Assembly (NCBI GenBank): GCA_942492935.1
Contig: OW818654.1
Span: 682,001 to 746,000, forward strand
Direction: 5' to 3'
DNA: 64,000 nucleotides
Origin: JANJUO01 sp942492935
GTDB taxonomy: Bacteria > Bacteroidota > Ignavibacteria > Kapaibacteriales > UBA2268
Part shown: positions 26,998 to 36,654 of the stretch, piece after piece
Layout: each line of letters opens with the position of its first letter
Numbering within the stretch: position 1 is the first letter of the stretch
Notes under the pieces: model-generated
What the model saw: the letters and a program-made list of their open reading frames with translations, nothing else
Databases searched by the model: none
Told to the model about the DNA's origin: nothing
Made by a program: the position numbers and the translations under genes

Positions 26998-29675
26998 TAA
27001 GATAATAACTTTGAATTAATTATTGAAAGCAAAAATTTCAAATTTGTATTATTCTTTTCGGTTAAATTATAAACATCGCATACATTGTAATATTTTTCAT
27101 CATCATAAACAGCAATTAAATTTAGCCCAATTCTCCTTAATAATATTTTGGAATTTTCATAAATGCTGTTGTTCTTGAAATTTGCAACATCATTATGGTC
27201 ATATTCAACATATTTATTTTCAAACTTTAGCAAATATCTATTTATACATCTACCAGAAATCAATTTTTTGGATTTGTTTGAGAGAATTTTGTTACTTGTG
27301 TATTCAGAACTGTATCCAAATTCAATTCCTCTTGCAAAATTAACAAATTCTTTTAGTGGAATCTTGTTCAATCCAATTTTATTTTCTAATTCAATATCAA
27401 ATTTGTTTTTATTAAGATTAAATAAATTAAATTCAGATTCCCGAAAACTAATTTGTTCTATTTGTTTAAATTCAAAATTGTTGAAATTTGAATTCCTATT
27501 TAAAATGGATGTATTTATTAAATTATTTAAAGGATTTATGTTTTGCAATACAAATATACATGTATCAACTGATGCAGTATTGAAAACATTTGAACCATTA
27601 TCAATTAAAGTGTCAATTTTGAAATTAAGAATTCTGTTTCTAATTTTGCTATATCTTGAATTTGTCAACAAATTGCTTGGAACTATAAAACCAAACATTC
27701 CAAAGTTTTTTAATAAATCCAATGATTTTTCAATAAACAAAATATAACTTTCCAATTCAGAATCAGAATATGAATAGTATAGTTTGAAATATGTTTTCAT
27801 TTCATCTTTAAATTCAACTCCATACGGTGGATTTCCAATAATTACATCAAAACCACTATTTTTTTTGGAGTCAAGTTCGGCATTATAAATTAGAGTTTCT
27901 TCTTTCAGAGTTAAATTTGTTGCCTCTTCAATATAATCAGCAGCTTTATCAATATGATATTTAGCACCTTCAAGATAGTTACTTGCAGCATTAAAATGAT
28001 TATCAATTTTAGAAGATAATGATTTTGAATAATCAGATTCATTTTTTTTAAAGATTTCTGGAAATTCTCTTTCCCAATCAAATGTATTGATTTTTCTTTT
28101 CTCTTTTTCATTAAATAAAGATGGTTTATTATCAATGTAAAAATCTGAAGCAATCAAAGAATTTCCACTTTTGATATTATCATCTAATGATGGCAAAACT
28201 CTATCGTGAAATGCAGACAACTGATTATTGATTGTTGCTTTGGTTTCGCCTTCCATTGCTTTCAACATCAAAGACAATTTTGTAACTTCAACTGCGTTTG
28301 TGTCTATATCAACACCATAAATATTATTGAGCAATATTTGTTTTTTGATTGCAGTAGTAAGATTTCCATCAGGATTAAAAAAATTTTCTTTGTTTTTTTG
28401 TTTTGCTTTTAGGTAGTATTCTCGATGCCAATCAAGAAGGAACTGATATGTACCTATCAAAAATGAACCGCTACCACAAGCTGGGTCACATATCTTGAGT
28501 TTTGCAACTTCTTCTGGCGTTTTATTCTCAACTAATTTGCCAACTGTATTTTTTACAATGTAATCAACAATATATTGAGGTGTATAATATACTCCACCTG
28601 CTTTACGAACTTCTGGCTTTTCTTCTATAGTCATCTGCTTTCCTGGGATAATTTTAATAACTTTCCCAAGATATTGCTCGTAAGAATGCCCAAGAATTTC
28701 TACAGGTATCACAGAAAATTCATAAGGACTTTTAGGATAATACATTTCTTCAATAATTTCTTTTAAAGTTGCATCATCAATAATTAAATCATCGGTTATT
28801 TTGTCTTTTTTGTAATCAAAAAGACCTGAATTATATTTCTGGTCGGCATTGTGAAAAATATTTTTTAATTTTAGATAAGAATTTTTTCCAATTGAATTAA
28901 AAAGTTGGTTTTCAATTTCGACACCGCGGTCTTCGCAAATTCTTAGAAATAGTAATCTATCAATAATTTTTTGCATAGAATAATTTAGCGTATCTTCATC
29001 AATTTTATTATTATTGAGATATATGCTTTTAGCTAATGAATTTCTCCAATTATCTAATGATTTTAGAAATGCTTCACCAACTTCTGTAGTTCCTTTTTTA
29101 TTTTTATTATTATTGAAAGCATTGTCTAATGAACCATTATAAACAGATTCTTTTCCAAATATTTGTAAAAGCATATCAAAATTAGAGGCATAATCCTTGT
29201 ATGTTAAATAATCTATTCTTGCAATAGATGCTATATCATTAGGATTAGGCATAACAGTACAATCATAAACCGCAAATTCTTCAAAATCAGTAAGAATACA
29301 AATAGGTAATTTAGCACTCCATCCATATCGCCTTAATTGGTAAGCAGATTCAACGTGTTCTTTGATATTTATTCCGGGCTTCTTTGCTTCCACATAAAAC
29401 ATTTTTTTGCCGTTTTTAGTAAAGCAATAATCAGGTGCTTTTTTCTTTCCATCATCAAGAATTACTTTATCTTCGTATATAACTTCGCGATATGATTCAG
29501 CAAGGTCCTGTTTGTTATAAATATCCCATCCTAATGCCTCAAAAAATAAATTTATAAAATCAATTCTTGCTTGTGCTTCAACATATTTATCTTTGTAATA
29601 TTCTACATTATTTTCAAATTTTTCAACTAATTTTTGAATTGCTTTTTTTGCTTCTTCTTTTGTGTATATTTTCAT
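26998..29675 (-). pseudogene. Type IIG restriction-modification enzyme, interrupted 3' by an IS element
   Basis: From ATG 29675 (an earlier Met at 29723 is possible) about 890 original residues remain. The open frame then runs 12 bases into the IS element and stops at 26986-26988 (...SYLKV). The N-terminal PD-(D/E)XK nuclease shows PDYCFTKNGKKMFYVEAKK. The Eco57I-like adenine methyltransferase shows motif I KICDPACGSGSFLIG and motif IV DVIIGNPPYG. Target recognition follows near the end. The complete protein would be about 1,013 residues counted from 29723 and continues in the fragment at 25043-25358. The lost tail is part of the specificity domain, so the enzyme is probably inactive unless the IS leaves precisely. 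Confidence 0.9.
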
Positions 29676-29723
29676 AATTGATGATTTGTTCCTAACATTA
29701 ATTTTTACAATTTTATTATTCAA

Positions 29724-30205
29724 TTATCCAAATATAAAAATATTTAAAATTCTGTAAAAGATAATTTCAAACTTTAAAATACAAACTTACAAAATCCAAA
29801 GCTATATGTTTGACGTTATTGCAGAAAATTCAAAATATTTTTCTGAATTTACCAAAAAACAATACACAATATAAGAAAAATAATTATTTGTTTTTCAACA
29901 AATGAGTGGATAAGTATTTTTGATGTATAATTGATGCTTTTTGGCTTGTAACTACGTAATTTTAGTATGAAAAAAATATCTTTTTCTGAATCAATTGATT
30001 TATATTGACGATGCGGAATGGATTCTGAAACAAGTTACCAATGACACCTTTTAAAACAACCCCTTGCAGATTCAGTAAGCAACTTGTGGCTTTAGCCACC
30101 AGCAATAATAATTCAATATTACTTAATCAACAGACTATTAAAAACGAGGAATTCATAACAAGAAAATTTTGCTCAGTAGTTTCAAATTTATTTACTCAAA
30201 ATAAA
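29724..30205. other. Intergenic region, no gene seen
   Basis: AT-rich, with only short frames. It contains a GGATTCTGAAACAAG...CAATGACA element (around 30017-30043) that recurs in related form near 35.23, 47.55 and 47.70 kb. Nothing else recognisable. Confidence 0.5.
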
Positions 30206-30247
30206 AAGAGCAGAGGTTTTGCATCCAATATGCTAACTACTGCTCTT
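30206..30247 (-). terminator. Terminator of the sigma/anti-sigma/Spy-like operon
   Basis: AAGAGCAG (30206-30213) pairs with CTGCTCTT (30240-30247). On the minus strand a T-rich run follows the stem. It lies 20 bases behind the last gene of the operon. Confidence 0.65.
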
Positions 30248-30266
30248 ATTTTTTTAAGGAATGAAT

Positions 30267-30794
30267 TTATTTCCTACGTTTTCTCTCTTTCATCGGTGGA
30301 CCATCTTCGCCTTCAAAATCTGGTCCTCCCTTTTTCTTATTAAAATCCATAAGCATATTTCTTAATTTTTTATGGAAATTCATTTCAAAAATCAAGAATT
30401 TAGCATAATTTTGTTGATTTAGAAAACTTTGCATAGATTTCAACTTTTCCATATTTGCCATAAAGAATTCATTTTGAACAACGAGAAATTTATCGGTTAA
30501 TTCTTTAATTTCTTTATCGTTAGCATCTTTCTTTAAAGCTAATCTTAATTCATCATTCAAAATTTCTAATTTATCAGATTTATCCTTAACAGCTTTTTCT
30601 AATGATTTATATTTCCCAATAAACTTATCAGCTTCATCTTCTTTTAAGTCAAGTATTTCGAGTATTTTCACTAATTTCAGGGTTTCCATCCTTTCTCTTG
30701 CAAATTCTGCGGGTTGGCTAATAGCATTACTTGAAATAGCAAAACCAATTAAAACTACAAATAATAGCATTTTTTTATGAATTAATGTCTTCAT
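30267..30794 (-). CDS. Spy/CpxP-like periplasmic protein
   Basis: About 175 residues from ATG 30794, which opens a signal peptide (MKTLIHKKMLLFVVLIGFAISSNA). The mature part is alpha-helical and highly charged, with an LTXXQ-like helical repeat arrangement (KILEILDLKEDEADKFIGKY, then KLKSMQSFLNQQN). It ends in a very basic tail. It overlaps the end of the anti-sigma gene by 20 bases. Small helical periplasmic proteins of this type sense or buffer metal or envelope stress; here it may be the signal for the anti-sigma factor. The family call is tentative. Confidence 0.6.
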   Translation of the reverse strand: MKTLIHKKMLLFVVLIGFAISSNAISQPAEFARERMETLKLVKILEILDLKEDEADKFIGKYKSLEKAVKDKSDKLEILNDELRLALKKDANDKEIKELTDKFLVVQNEFFMANMEKLKSMQSFLNQQNYAKFLIFEMNFHKKLRNMLMDFNKKKGGPDFEGEDGPPMKERKRRK

Positions 30795-31488
30795 TTTTAA
30801 TATCCTCATATATTGATTGAAAATCTTTTTCATCTAAATTATTTAAATCATCTAATAGCGTTGGGTCGCTATAATTGAATTTTGACAAGTATTTTTTCAG
30901 AGAATTTTTATCTTTTAAAACTGATTCAATAATTGCATTATTGGTCAATTCGTTTATTTCATTTTCATATTCTAATAAATCAGAAAAATCCACTGAATTT
31001 GATTTACTGTAAATATCGGCACTTTCAATAATAATATCAATATTATTTGTATCATTGGTAATTGCTTTTATATCAGAATTAGAAAGTATTTGCAATTCAG
31101 AACTTTGTACTGCATTACTAATCTGCTCATCATTTCTATTGTAATATAAAAACATTGCTCCAGCAATCAAAAACGCCATAAGTGGCATAATTAACTTCAA
31201 ATTAAATTTACCTGAATATTTAGGTTGAGTGTTTCTATAAAGTTTTTGATTCACTTTAACAGATAAATTTTTTGATTTATCGCGAATTGGTTTCTCTATA
31301 TCCATCAATTCCATTTTTCTAAATACAGCACTCACTTCATTAACTTCTTGTTGAATATCTGGGTAGTCAGGTAAACATTTTTCAAAAGCTAATCTATCAC
31401 TTTCAATAGTTCTACCAAAAACATAATCAGGTAACATTTCCTGCATTTGTTTATAAGTCAATTTCTCGTTATTTATATTTTCCGACAT
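30775..31488 (-). CDS. Anti-sigma factor-like single-pass membrane protein
   Basis: About 237 residues from the Met at 31488. The N-terminal ~100 residues are cytoplasmic and carry LTYKQMQEMLPDYVFG, a typical anti-sigma start. One membrane segment follows (LKLIMPLMAFLIAGAMFLYY, about 103-122), and the rest is periplasmic and acidic. It lies 27 bases after an ECF sigma gene. The arrangement suggests it holds that sigma factor until a periplasmic signal arrives. No zinc-binding HxxxCxxC is seen. Confidence 0.75.
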   Translation of the reverse strand: MSENINNEKLTYKQMQEMLPDYVFGRTIESDRLAFEKCLPDYPDIQQEVNEVSAVFRKMELMDIEKPIRDKSKNLSVKVNQKLYRNTQPKYSGKFNLKLIMPLMAFLIAGAMFLYYNRNDEQISNAVQSSELQILSNSDIKAITNDTNNIDIIIESADIYSKSNSVDFSDLLEYENEINELTNNAIIESVLKDKNSLKKYLSKFNYSDPTLLDDLNNLDEKDFQSIYEDIKNEDINS

Positions 31489-31515
31489 ATTTTCACCAAT
31501 CAATTTAAATCAAAT

Positions 31516-32082
31516 TTATTTAAGAAAAACAGCTAATTTCTTTACAGCTTGAAAGTAATTTGCTTTCAAACCGCCTATTGATGTACCTAAAAGTTTTGAT
31601 ATTTCTTCATAGGACATATCTTCAAAGTATCTTAATGCAAATGTCTCTCTTTGTTTTTCCGGTAATTTAGATAACATTCTATAGAATTTTTCTGAAAATT
31701 CATCACTTTCGAGCTTTTGTTGTGGATTTAATTCGTTATTTGCAATATTAAAAAAATCTTCGCTATTATCTTCTTTAGAAAAAAAAGAAAAAAATGAACG
31801 CTTTCTTTTGAAATTAATACATGTATTTGTTGTAATTCGATAAAGCCATGTTTTAACGCTACTTTCACCTTTGAATGATGAAATATTGTTAAGTGCTTTG
31901 ATAAACACTTCTTGAGCTATATCATCGGCATCGTCATAATTCTGTATAAATCTTAAAGCAGTAGCAAATACAAACTGTTGATACATCCTGACAAATGCAG
32001 TTGCCGAGCGTTCGCTTTTTGTAGTTTGATACTCATTTACTATTTCAGTTTCATTTTCGTATTGCAAAACAATTGTTCTCAC
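31516..32082 (-). CDS. ECF-type RNA polymerase sigma factor
   Basis: 188 residues with the sigma-2 region (ALRFIQNYDDADDIAQEVFIKALNNISSF, about 40-75) and sigma-4 helix-turn-helix (LPEKQRETFALRYFEDMSYEEISKLLG, about 130-165). It is the first gene of a three-gene operon with its likely anti-sigma factor and a Spy-like periplasmic protein. It probably directs a small envelope-stress regulon, including its own operon. The signal is unknown. Confidence 0.92.
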   Translation of the reverse strand: MRTIVLQYENETEIVNEYQTTKSERSATAFVRMYQQFVFATALRFIQNYDDADDIAQEVFIKALNNISSFKGESSVKTWLYRITTNTCINFKRKRSFFSFFSKEDNSEDFFNIANNELNPQQKLESDEFSEKFYRMLSKLPEKQRETFALRYFEDMSYEEISKLLGTSIGGLKANYFQAVKKLAVFLK

Positions 32083-32351
32083 TGTAAATTCCCTGTCTTG
32101 TCATTTCATTCAGTTATTTGACACAGTAAATATTAAAAGGTTTAAAATTAATAAATATTTTTATAAATTAAGCATTAAAAAAATAATTCAGAAATATTTT
32201 TTTTGATATAGATAAATTGGAAATTGAAGTATTGAGATAAGGTAAAAAGAATATTGTGGAATGATTATTCAGTCATTTAACAATTTTCAATTTAGTTTGT
32301 TATTTAAATGAATAAGTGTATATTTGGAACAAGTTGAAAAATAATAAAAAA

Positions 32352-32565
32352 TGAAATTCCTTGAAAATCCCGTTAGGGATTAAATGTTTGTAACAAGTAA
32401 ACTGCCTGTAAGTCCAACAATCCCATCTGGATTGAATAGTTGTAAACCCCACCTAAATCCTCCCCAAGGGGAGGACTTTACATATAATTCCTCCCTTCGG
32501 GGAGGTTAGGTGGGGTTTCTTGTTACAAACATTAATTCCCTATGGGAATTTCAAGGAAATTTCAT
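32352..32565. repeat. Composite inverted-repeat element, copy 2 (inverted to copy 1)
   Basis: The reverse complement of this stretch matches 1508-1720 almost base for base: the AACCCCACCTAA/TTAGGTGGGGTT arms, both CCTCCCC hairpins and the TGTTTGTAACAAG ends. The two copies lie 31 kb apart in opposite orientation. No gene within it. The rest of 32083-32743 is AT-rich and holds only the icd promoter. Confidence 0.85.
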
Positions 32566-32653
32566 ATAAAATAACGAAAATTCAATTTTATTGATAATCG
32601 ACTTAGTAGTCACTTTTATTCTCCTTGCATTCTTTTAATTAATCACAAAATAC

Positions 32654-32685
32654 TTTGAAATTTAAACAAAAGATTGTTATTTTTG
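32654..32685 (+). promoter_or_regulatory. Bacteroidetes-type promoter of icd
   Basis: TTTG at 32654-32657, a 20-base spacer, then TATTTTTG at 32678-32685, an exact TTTG-N20-TAnnTTTG match. It lies about 58 bases before the icd start. Confidence 0.6.
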
Positions 32686-32743
32686 TATGATATGTTAAAT
32701 GGTTTATACCGTAAATAGTTTATAATAAATTTAAGGATTAAGT

Positions 32744-34972
32744 ATGTCAGATTACAAAATTATTTGGACAAAAATAGACGAAGCACCCGAACTCGCTTCA
32801 TATAGTTTATTACCAATTGTAAAAGCTTTTACAAAAGGTACAGAAATAGATGTAGAAACAAGAGATATTTCACTCGCTGGTAGAATTATTGCAAATTTCC
32901 CAGACAATTTAACCGAAGAACAAAAAATTCCAGACTATCTTGCACAATTAGGTGATTTGGTAAAACAACCTGATGCTAATATAATTAAACTACCAAATAT
33001 TAGTGCTTCAATTCCACAATTGCAAGCTGCTATTAAAGAATTGCAACAAAAAGGTTATGACATACCCGATTATCCGGAAGAACCAAAAAATGATGAAGAA
33101 TTAGCTTTGCAAAAAAGATTCGCAGTTTGCTTGGGTTCAGCTGTAAATCCTGTTTTACGTGAAGGAAATTCTGACCGCCGTGCTGCAGCATCTGTAAAGA
33201 AATTTGCTCAAAAATTTCCACATAGAATGATGAAGCCATGGCCCGAATCTGGTTCAAAAGCACGTGTAGCATATATGAAAGAAAAAGATTTCTTCGGTAG
33301 TGAAAAATCAATGACTATTGAAAATCCTTGTGATGTAAAAATTGAATTTGTTGATAATAGTGGAAATACTAATGTATTGAAACCAAAATTATCATTAATT
33401 GCTGGTGAAGTAATTGATACATCTGTGATGAATGTAAAAGCACTTCGAGAATTTTATTCAGAGCAGATTGAAGAAGCCAGAAAAGATGGTGTACTTTTAT
33501 CTTTGCATCTAAAAGCAACAATGATGAAAATTTCAGACCCTATTATGTTTGGACATGCAGTTTCAGTTTATTACAAAGACGCTTTGGAAAAACATACAGA
33601 TTCTTTAAAAGAAATAGGTGTAAATCTAAATAATGGTTTGCAAGATTTATTAGATAAATTAGATAGACTTCCAGCAGATAAAAAAGCTGAAATTCTCGCT
33701 GATATTGACGAAGTTTATGCAAATCAACCACCACTTGCTATGGTTGATTCAAGATATGGAATAACAAATTTACATGTTCCAAATAACATAATTGTTGATG
33801 CCTCAATGCCGAATGTTGTGCGTGATGGTGGCAAAATGTGGAACAAAGCTGATGAATTGCAAGATTGTATTGCGATGATTCCAGACAGATGCTATGCAAC
33901 AATGTATGATGTAATTATGGAAGATGCTAAAGCAAATGGACAATTTAATCCTTCAACTATGGGAAGCGTTTCAAATGTGGGTTTAATGGCACAAAAAGCT
34001 GAAGAATACGGTTCACACGACAAAACATTCGAAGCAGTTGATAATGGTGTAATTCGTGTTGTTGATTTTGATGGCAATACACTACTTGAACAAGTTGTCG
34101 AGAAAGGCGATATTTTCAGAATGTGTCAGGCAAAAGACGAACCAATCAAAGATTGGATTAAATTAGCAGTTAGACGTGCAAAAGCAGCCGGTACTCCAGC
34201 TATTTTCTGGTTAAACGAAGAAAGAAGCCACGATGCAGAAATTATCAACAAAATCAATAAATATCTACCCGAACACGATACCACAGGTTTAGATATTAGA
34301 ATAATGAAGCCAACTGATGCAATGAAATTCTCATTGGAAAGAGTTCGCAAGGGCTTAGATACCATTTCAGTTACAGGTAATGTACTTAGAGATTATTTGA
34401 CAGATTTATTCCCAATATTAGAGCTTGGAACAAGTGCAAGAATGTTATCCATCGTTCCATTACTTAATGGTGGTGGTTTATTTGAAACAGGTGCCGGTGG
34501 CTCCGCTCCAAAACACGTTCAACAATTAGTAAAAGAAGGGCATTTGCGTTGGGATTCACTTGGCGAATACTGTGCATTAGTGCCATCACTCGAACAAGCT
34601 TACGAAAGAACAGGCAGCAATAAAGCAAAAGTCTTAGCTGAAACTTTAGATTATGCAATTGGAATTTACTTAGAAAATGGCAAATTACCTTCAAGAAAAG
34701 TAAATGAAATAGATAATCGCGGAAGCTCATTCTATCTTGGTTTATACTGGGCAAAAGCACTTGCCGCACAAGATAGCGATGCAGAATTAAAAGCAAGATT
34801 TGAAAAAATCGCAAATGAATTAGCAGAAAATGAAGAAAAAATCAATTCAGAATTACTTGCTGCACAAGGTAGTCTAGTTGATTTAGGTGGTTATTATCAA
34901 CCTGATTTTGAAAAAACATCAAATGCAATGCGTCCAAGTGCGACTTTGAATGCAATTATTGATAGTATGTGA
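32744..34972 (+). CDS. icd: NADP-dependent isocitrate dehydrogenase, monomeric type
   Basis: 742 residues, the size of the monomeric (~80 kDa) isocitrate dehydrogenase class, not the ~420-residue dimeric form. The start DYKIIWTKIDEAPELASYSLLP, the internal EGNSDRRAAASVKKFAQKFPHRM, and GSAPKHVQQLVKEGHLRWDSLGEYCA are characteristic. It oxidatively decarboxylates isocitrate to 2-oxoglutarate in the TCA cycle. A clear promoter lies upstream and a terminator downstream, so it is a single-gene unit. Confidence 0.97.
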   Translation: MSDYKIIWTKIDEAPELASYSLLPIVKAFTKGTEIDVETRDISLAGRIIANFPDNLTEEQKIPDYLAQLGDLVKQPDANIIKLPNISASIPQLQAAIKELQQKGYDIPDYPEEPKNDEELALQKRFAVCLGSAVNPVLREGNSDRRAAASVKKFAQKFPHRMMKPWPESGSKARVAYMKEKDFFGSEKSMTIENPCDVKIEFVDNSGNTNVLKPKLSLIAGEVIDTSVMNVKALREFYSEQIEEARKDGVLLSLHLKATMMKISDPIMFGHAVSVYYKDALEKHTDSLKEIGVNLNNGLQDLLDKLDRLPADKKAEILADIDEVYANQPPLAMVDSRYGITNLHVPNNIIVDASMPNVVRDGGKMWNKADELQDCIAMIPDRCYATMYDVIMEDAKANGQFNPSTMGSVSNVGLMAQKAEEYGSHDKTFEAVDNGVIRVVDFDGNTLLEQVVEKGDIFRMCQAKDEPIKDWIKLAVRRAKAAGTPAIFWLNEERSHDAEIINKINKYLPEHDTTGLDIRIMKPTDAMKFSLERVRKGLDTISVTGNVLRDYLTDLFPILELGTSARMLSIVPLLNGGGLFETGAGGSAPKHVQQLVKEGHLRWDSLGEYCALVPSLEQAYERTGSNKAKVLAETLDYAIGIYLENGKLPSRKVNEIDNRGSSFYLGLYWAKALAAQDSDAELKARFEKIANELAENEEKINSELLAAQGSLVDLGGYYQPDFEKTSNAMRPSATLNAIIDSM

Positions 34973-35055
34973 TATAAATTGAAATCATCTCAAAATTTCT
35001 AATGAGAGAATTTCAGTAGTTTTGTAAAGAGAACTCCTTTCATCAATTCTATTTA

Positions 35056-35095
35056 GATGTCCTATATTTAAAAAATGTAGGACATCATTATTTTC
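35056..35095 (+). terminator. Terminator behind icd
   Basis: GATGTCCTA (35056-35064) and TAGGACATC (35078-35086) form a 9-bp stem with an AT loop, followed by ATTATTTTC. It lies about 85 bases after the icd stop. Confidence 0.7.
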
Positions 35096-35344
35096 TTGCA
35101 TATTTGCTTTTATTCTTTTTGAAAATTCTTCAATTCATTTATGCATCAAATGAATTTTACCAATTTTGAAAATAAGGTTAAAAGTCACCTGGTTTTTGCT
35201 TTCTACAAAAGGACATTTTCTTTTGAAAATGACAAGAAGAATGGATTCTCAAACAAGTTCAGAATGACACTTAAGAAGATGTCCGACACTATTATGTCAA
35301 TTTTGTTGATTATCAATATAATAATTCTTGCATCTTCTTAGAAT

Positions 35345-35517
35345 ATCACGTAGTGATTCCATTATGGTAATACATATCAATCATAAAAGCTATTTATCAC
35401 GTAGTGATTATATTATTCTAACTTTTAATATTAAAAGATGTTACCACAATTTAATCACTACGTGATAACGTATTAAAAAGATATTCACTGTTACCACAAT
35501 TTAATCACTACGTGATA
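35345..35517. repeat. Four copies of the ATCAC-GTA-GTGAT near-palindrome
   Basis: Copies at 35345-35357 and 35396-35408 read ATCACGTAGTGAT. Copies at 35454-35466 and 35504-35516 read the complement ATCACTACGTGAT. Spacing is about 50-58 bases. The last two sit inside a 28-base direct repeat starting GTTACCACAATTTAATC (35440-35467 and 35490-35517). No gene lies here; the remainder of 34973-35662 is AT-rich. It looks like a multi-site binding region or a small repeat array. Confidence 0.75.
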
Positions 35518-35662
35518 AAATCAAAACATATAGGAAGAATATTTATCATTTTCCCAAAAGAAAAATATACCAGTCTCACACAAGTACTTGAAAAATTTTT
35601 CAAATCACATCAAAATTGTACAAAGTGTTGGACACTTAGAGGAAGCAATGGAGCTGTTAGTA

Positions 35663-36316
35663 TCAATACGCACCTTTACCAATAATAACAACCCAAATGG
35701 TAGCAAGTATGATTTTAAAATCAGTCGAAATACCAGCATCTGAGATATATTGTAAATCATAATCAATCATATCCAACAATGAGCGGCAATTTTCTCTATT
35801 GCTTATTTGCCATAAACCTGTAATTCCGGGCTTAACCGTAGAACGTAATTCTTTATATGATTTATAAGGGTTGAGCATATTTTCTAACAAAGGTCTTGGT
35901 CCAACCATACTCATTGAGCCAAATAGGACATTGTAAAATTGTGGGATTTCATCTAAACTTGATTTTCTGAGAAATTTTCCTATTGGAGTTACACGCGAGT
36001 CCGATTTGATTTTTAATAAAGTACCAGTATCAGAATTAATTACAGAAGATTTAGAATCACATTTATACATAGTTCTAAATTTATACATAGTAAATTCTTT
36101 ACCATCTTTACCCACTCTTTTCTGAACAAACAAAATTGGACCTTTTGAACTTAGCACAATAAATGAAGCTATTAATATTTGCAAAGGCAAAGTAAGAATA
36201 ATCAATAAGAATGAAAATAAAATATCAATTGCTCTTTTTGCAAAAATAAAACCTTGTCTATCATAATAATTAAATTTAAATAGACTTAATTCAGCTAATT
36301 CAGTAAACATTTCCAT
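35663..36316 (-). CDS. Bacterial sugar transferase (initiating undecaprenyl-phosphate glycosyl-phosphotransferase)
   Basis: 217 residues, the short (catalytic-core-only) form of PF02397. One membrane-anchoring segment (about 28-50, AIDILFSFLLIILTLPLQIL) precedes the core, which has the motifs QKRVGKDGKEFTMYKFRTM, LRKSSLDEIPQFYNVLFGSMSMVGPRP and PGITGLWQISNR. These enzymes load the first sugar onto undecaprenyl phosphate for exopolysaccharide or O-antigen. No glycosyltransferase cluster is adjacent, so it stands alone. The sugar cannot be told. Confidence 0.92.
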   Translation of the reverse strand: MEMFTELAELSLFKFNYYDRQGFIFAKRAIDILFSFLLIILTLPLQILIASFIVLSSKGPILFVQKRVGKDGKEFTMYKFRTMYKCDSKSSVINSDTGTLLKIKSDSRVTPIGKFLRKSSLDEIPQFYNVLFGSMSMVGPRPLLENMLNPYKSYKELRSTVKPGITGLWQISNRENCRSLLDMIDYDLQYISDAGISTDFKIILATIWVVIIGKGAY

Positions 36317-36654
36317 AAAACCAAATCCTTATTTTTAATCAAAGTTTAAACTTATAATGTTCAAGTAGAAATTTAAAATTATGTGTAAATTAAAAATTTA
36401 CTTTTTTTTAAAATTTGTCACCTACCTAATTATAATAACACATCAGTTGGTATTTGGTTTATCAAAAATGTAACTTTTTTTTATTTTTTTTGAATTGAAT
36501 TTAATTGATAAAATAAAGAGCTGTTGTAACAAAATCATTTTTTTGAATAAGTCATTTTCAAGAAAATTGAAAATCCAGAATTATCAGTTACTTAGATAAT
36601 CCTGGATATTTCACATCATTAAAAATTAAATTATTGAGCTGCATCCATTAATGT
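36317..36654. other. Intergenic region with a hairpin
   Basis: No gene. The only structured element is the inverted repeat at 36573-36607. The rest is very AT-rich. Confidence 0.5.
36573..36607 (-). terminator. Terminator-like hairpin behind the kinase gene
   Basis: ATCCAGAATTATC (36573-36585) pairs with GATAATCCTGGAT (36595-36607) with one mismatch; on the minus strand a T-rich stretch (TTTTCAATTTT) follows. It lies about 48 bases behind the stop of the REC-kinase gene. Confidence 0.65.

Noticed and set aside
30041..30343. Plus-strand frame across the Spy-like gene end
   Set aside because: It crosses a terminator hairpin and a repeat remnant and has no recognisable protein pattern.
1508..32565. 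Composite transposon bounded by the two inverted 210-bp elements
   Set aside because: The enclosed 31 kb are housekeeping genes, no transposase matches the elements, and another partial copy exists elsewhere. They look like independent intergenic repeats.
35345..35517. CRISPR array
   Set aside because: Only four short motifs in two orientations, no unique spacers of constant length between identical repeats, and no cas genes.
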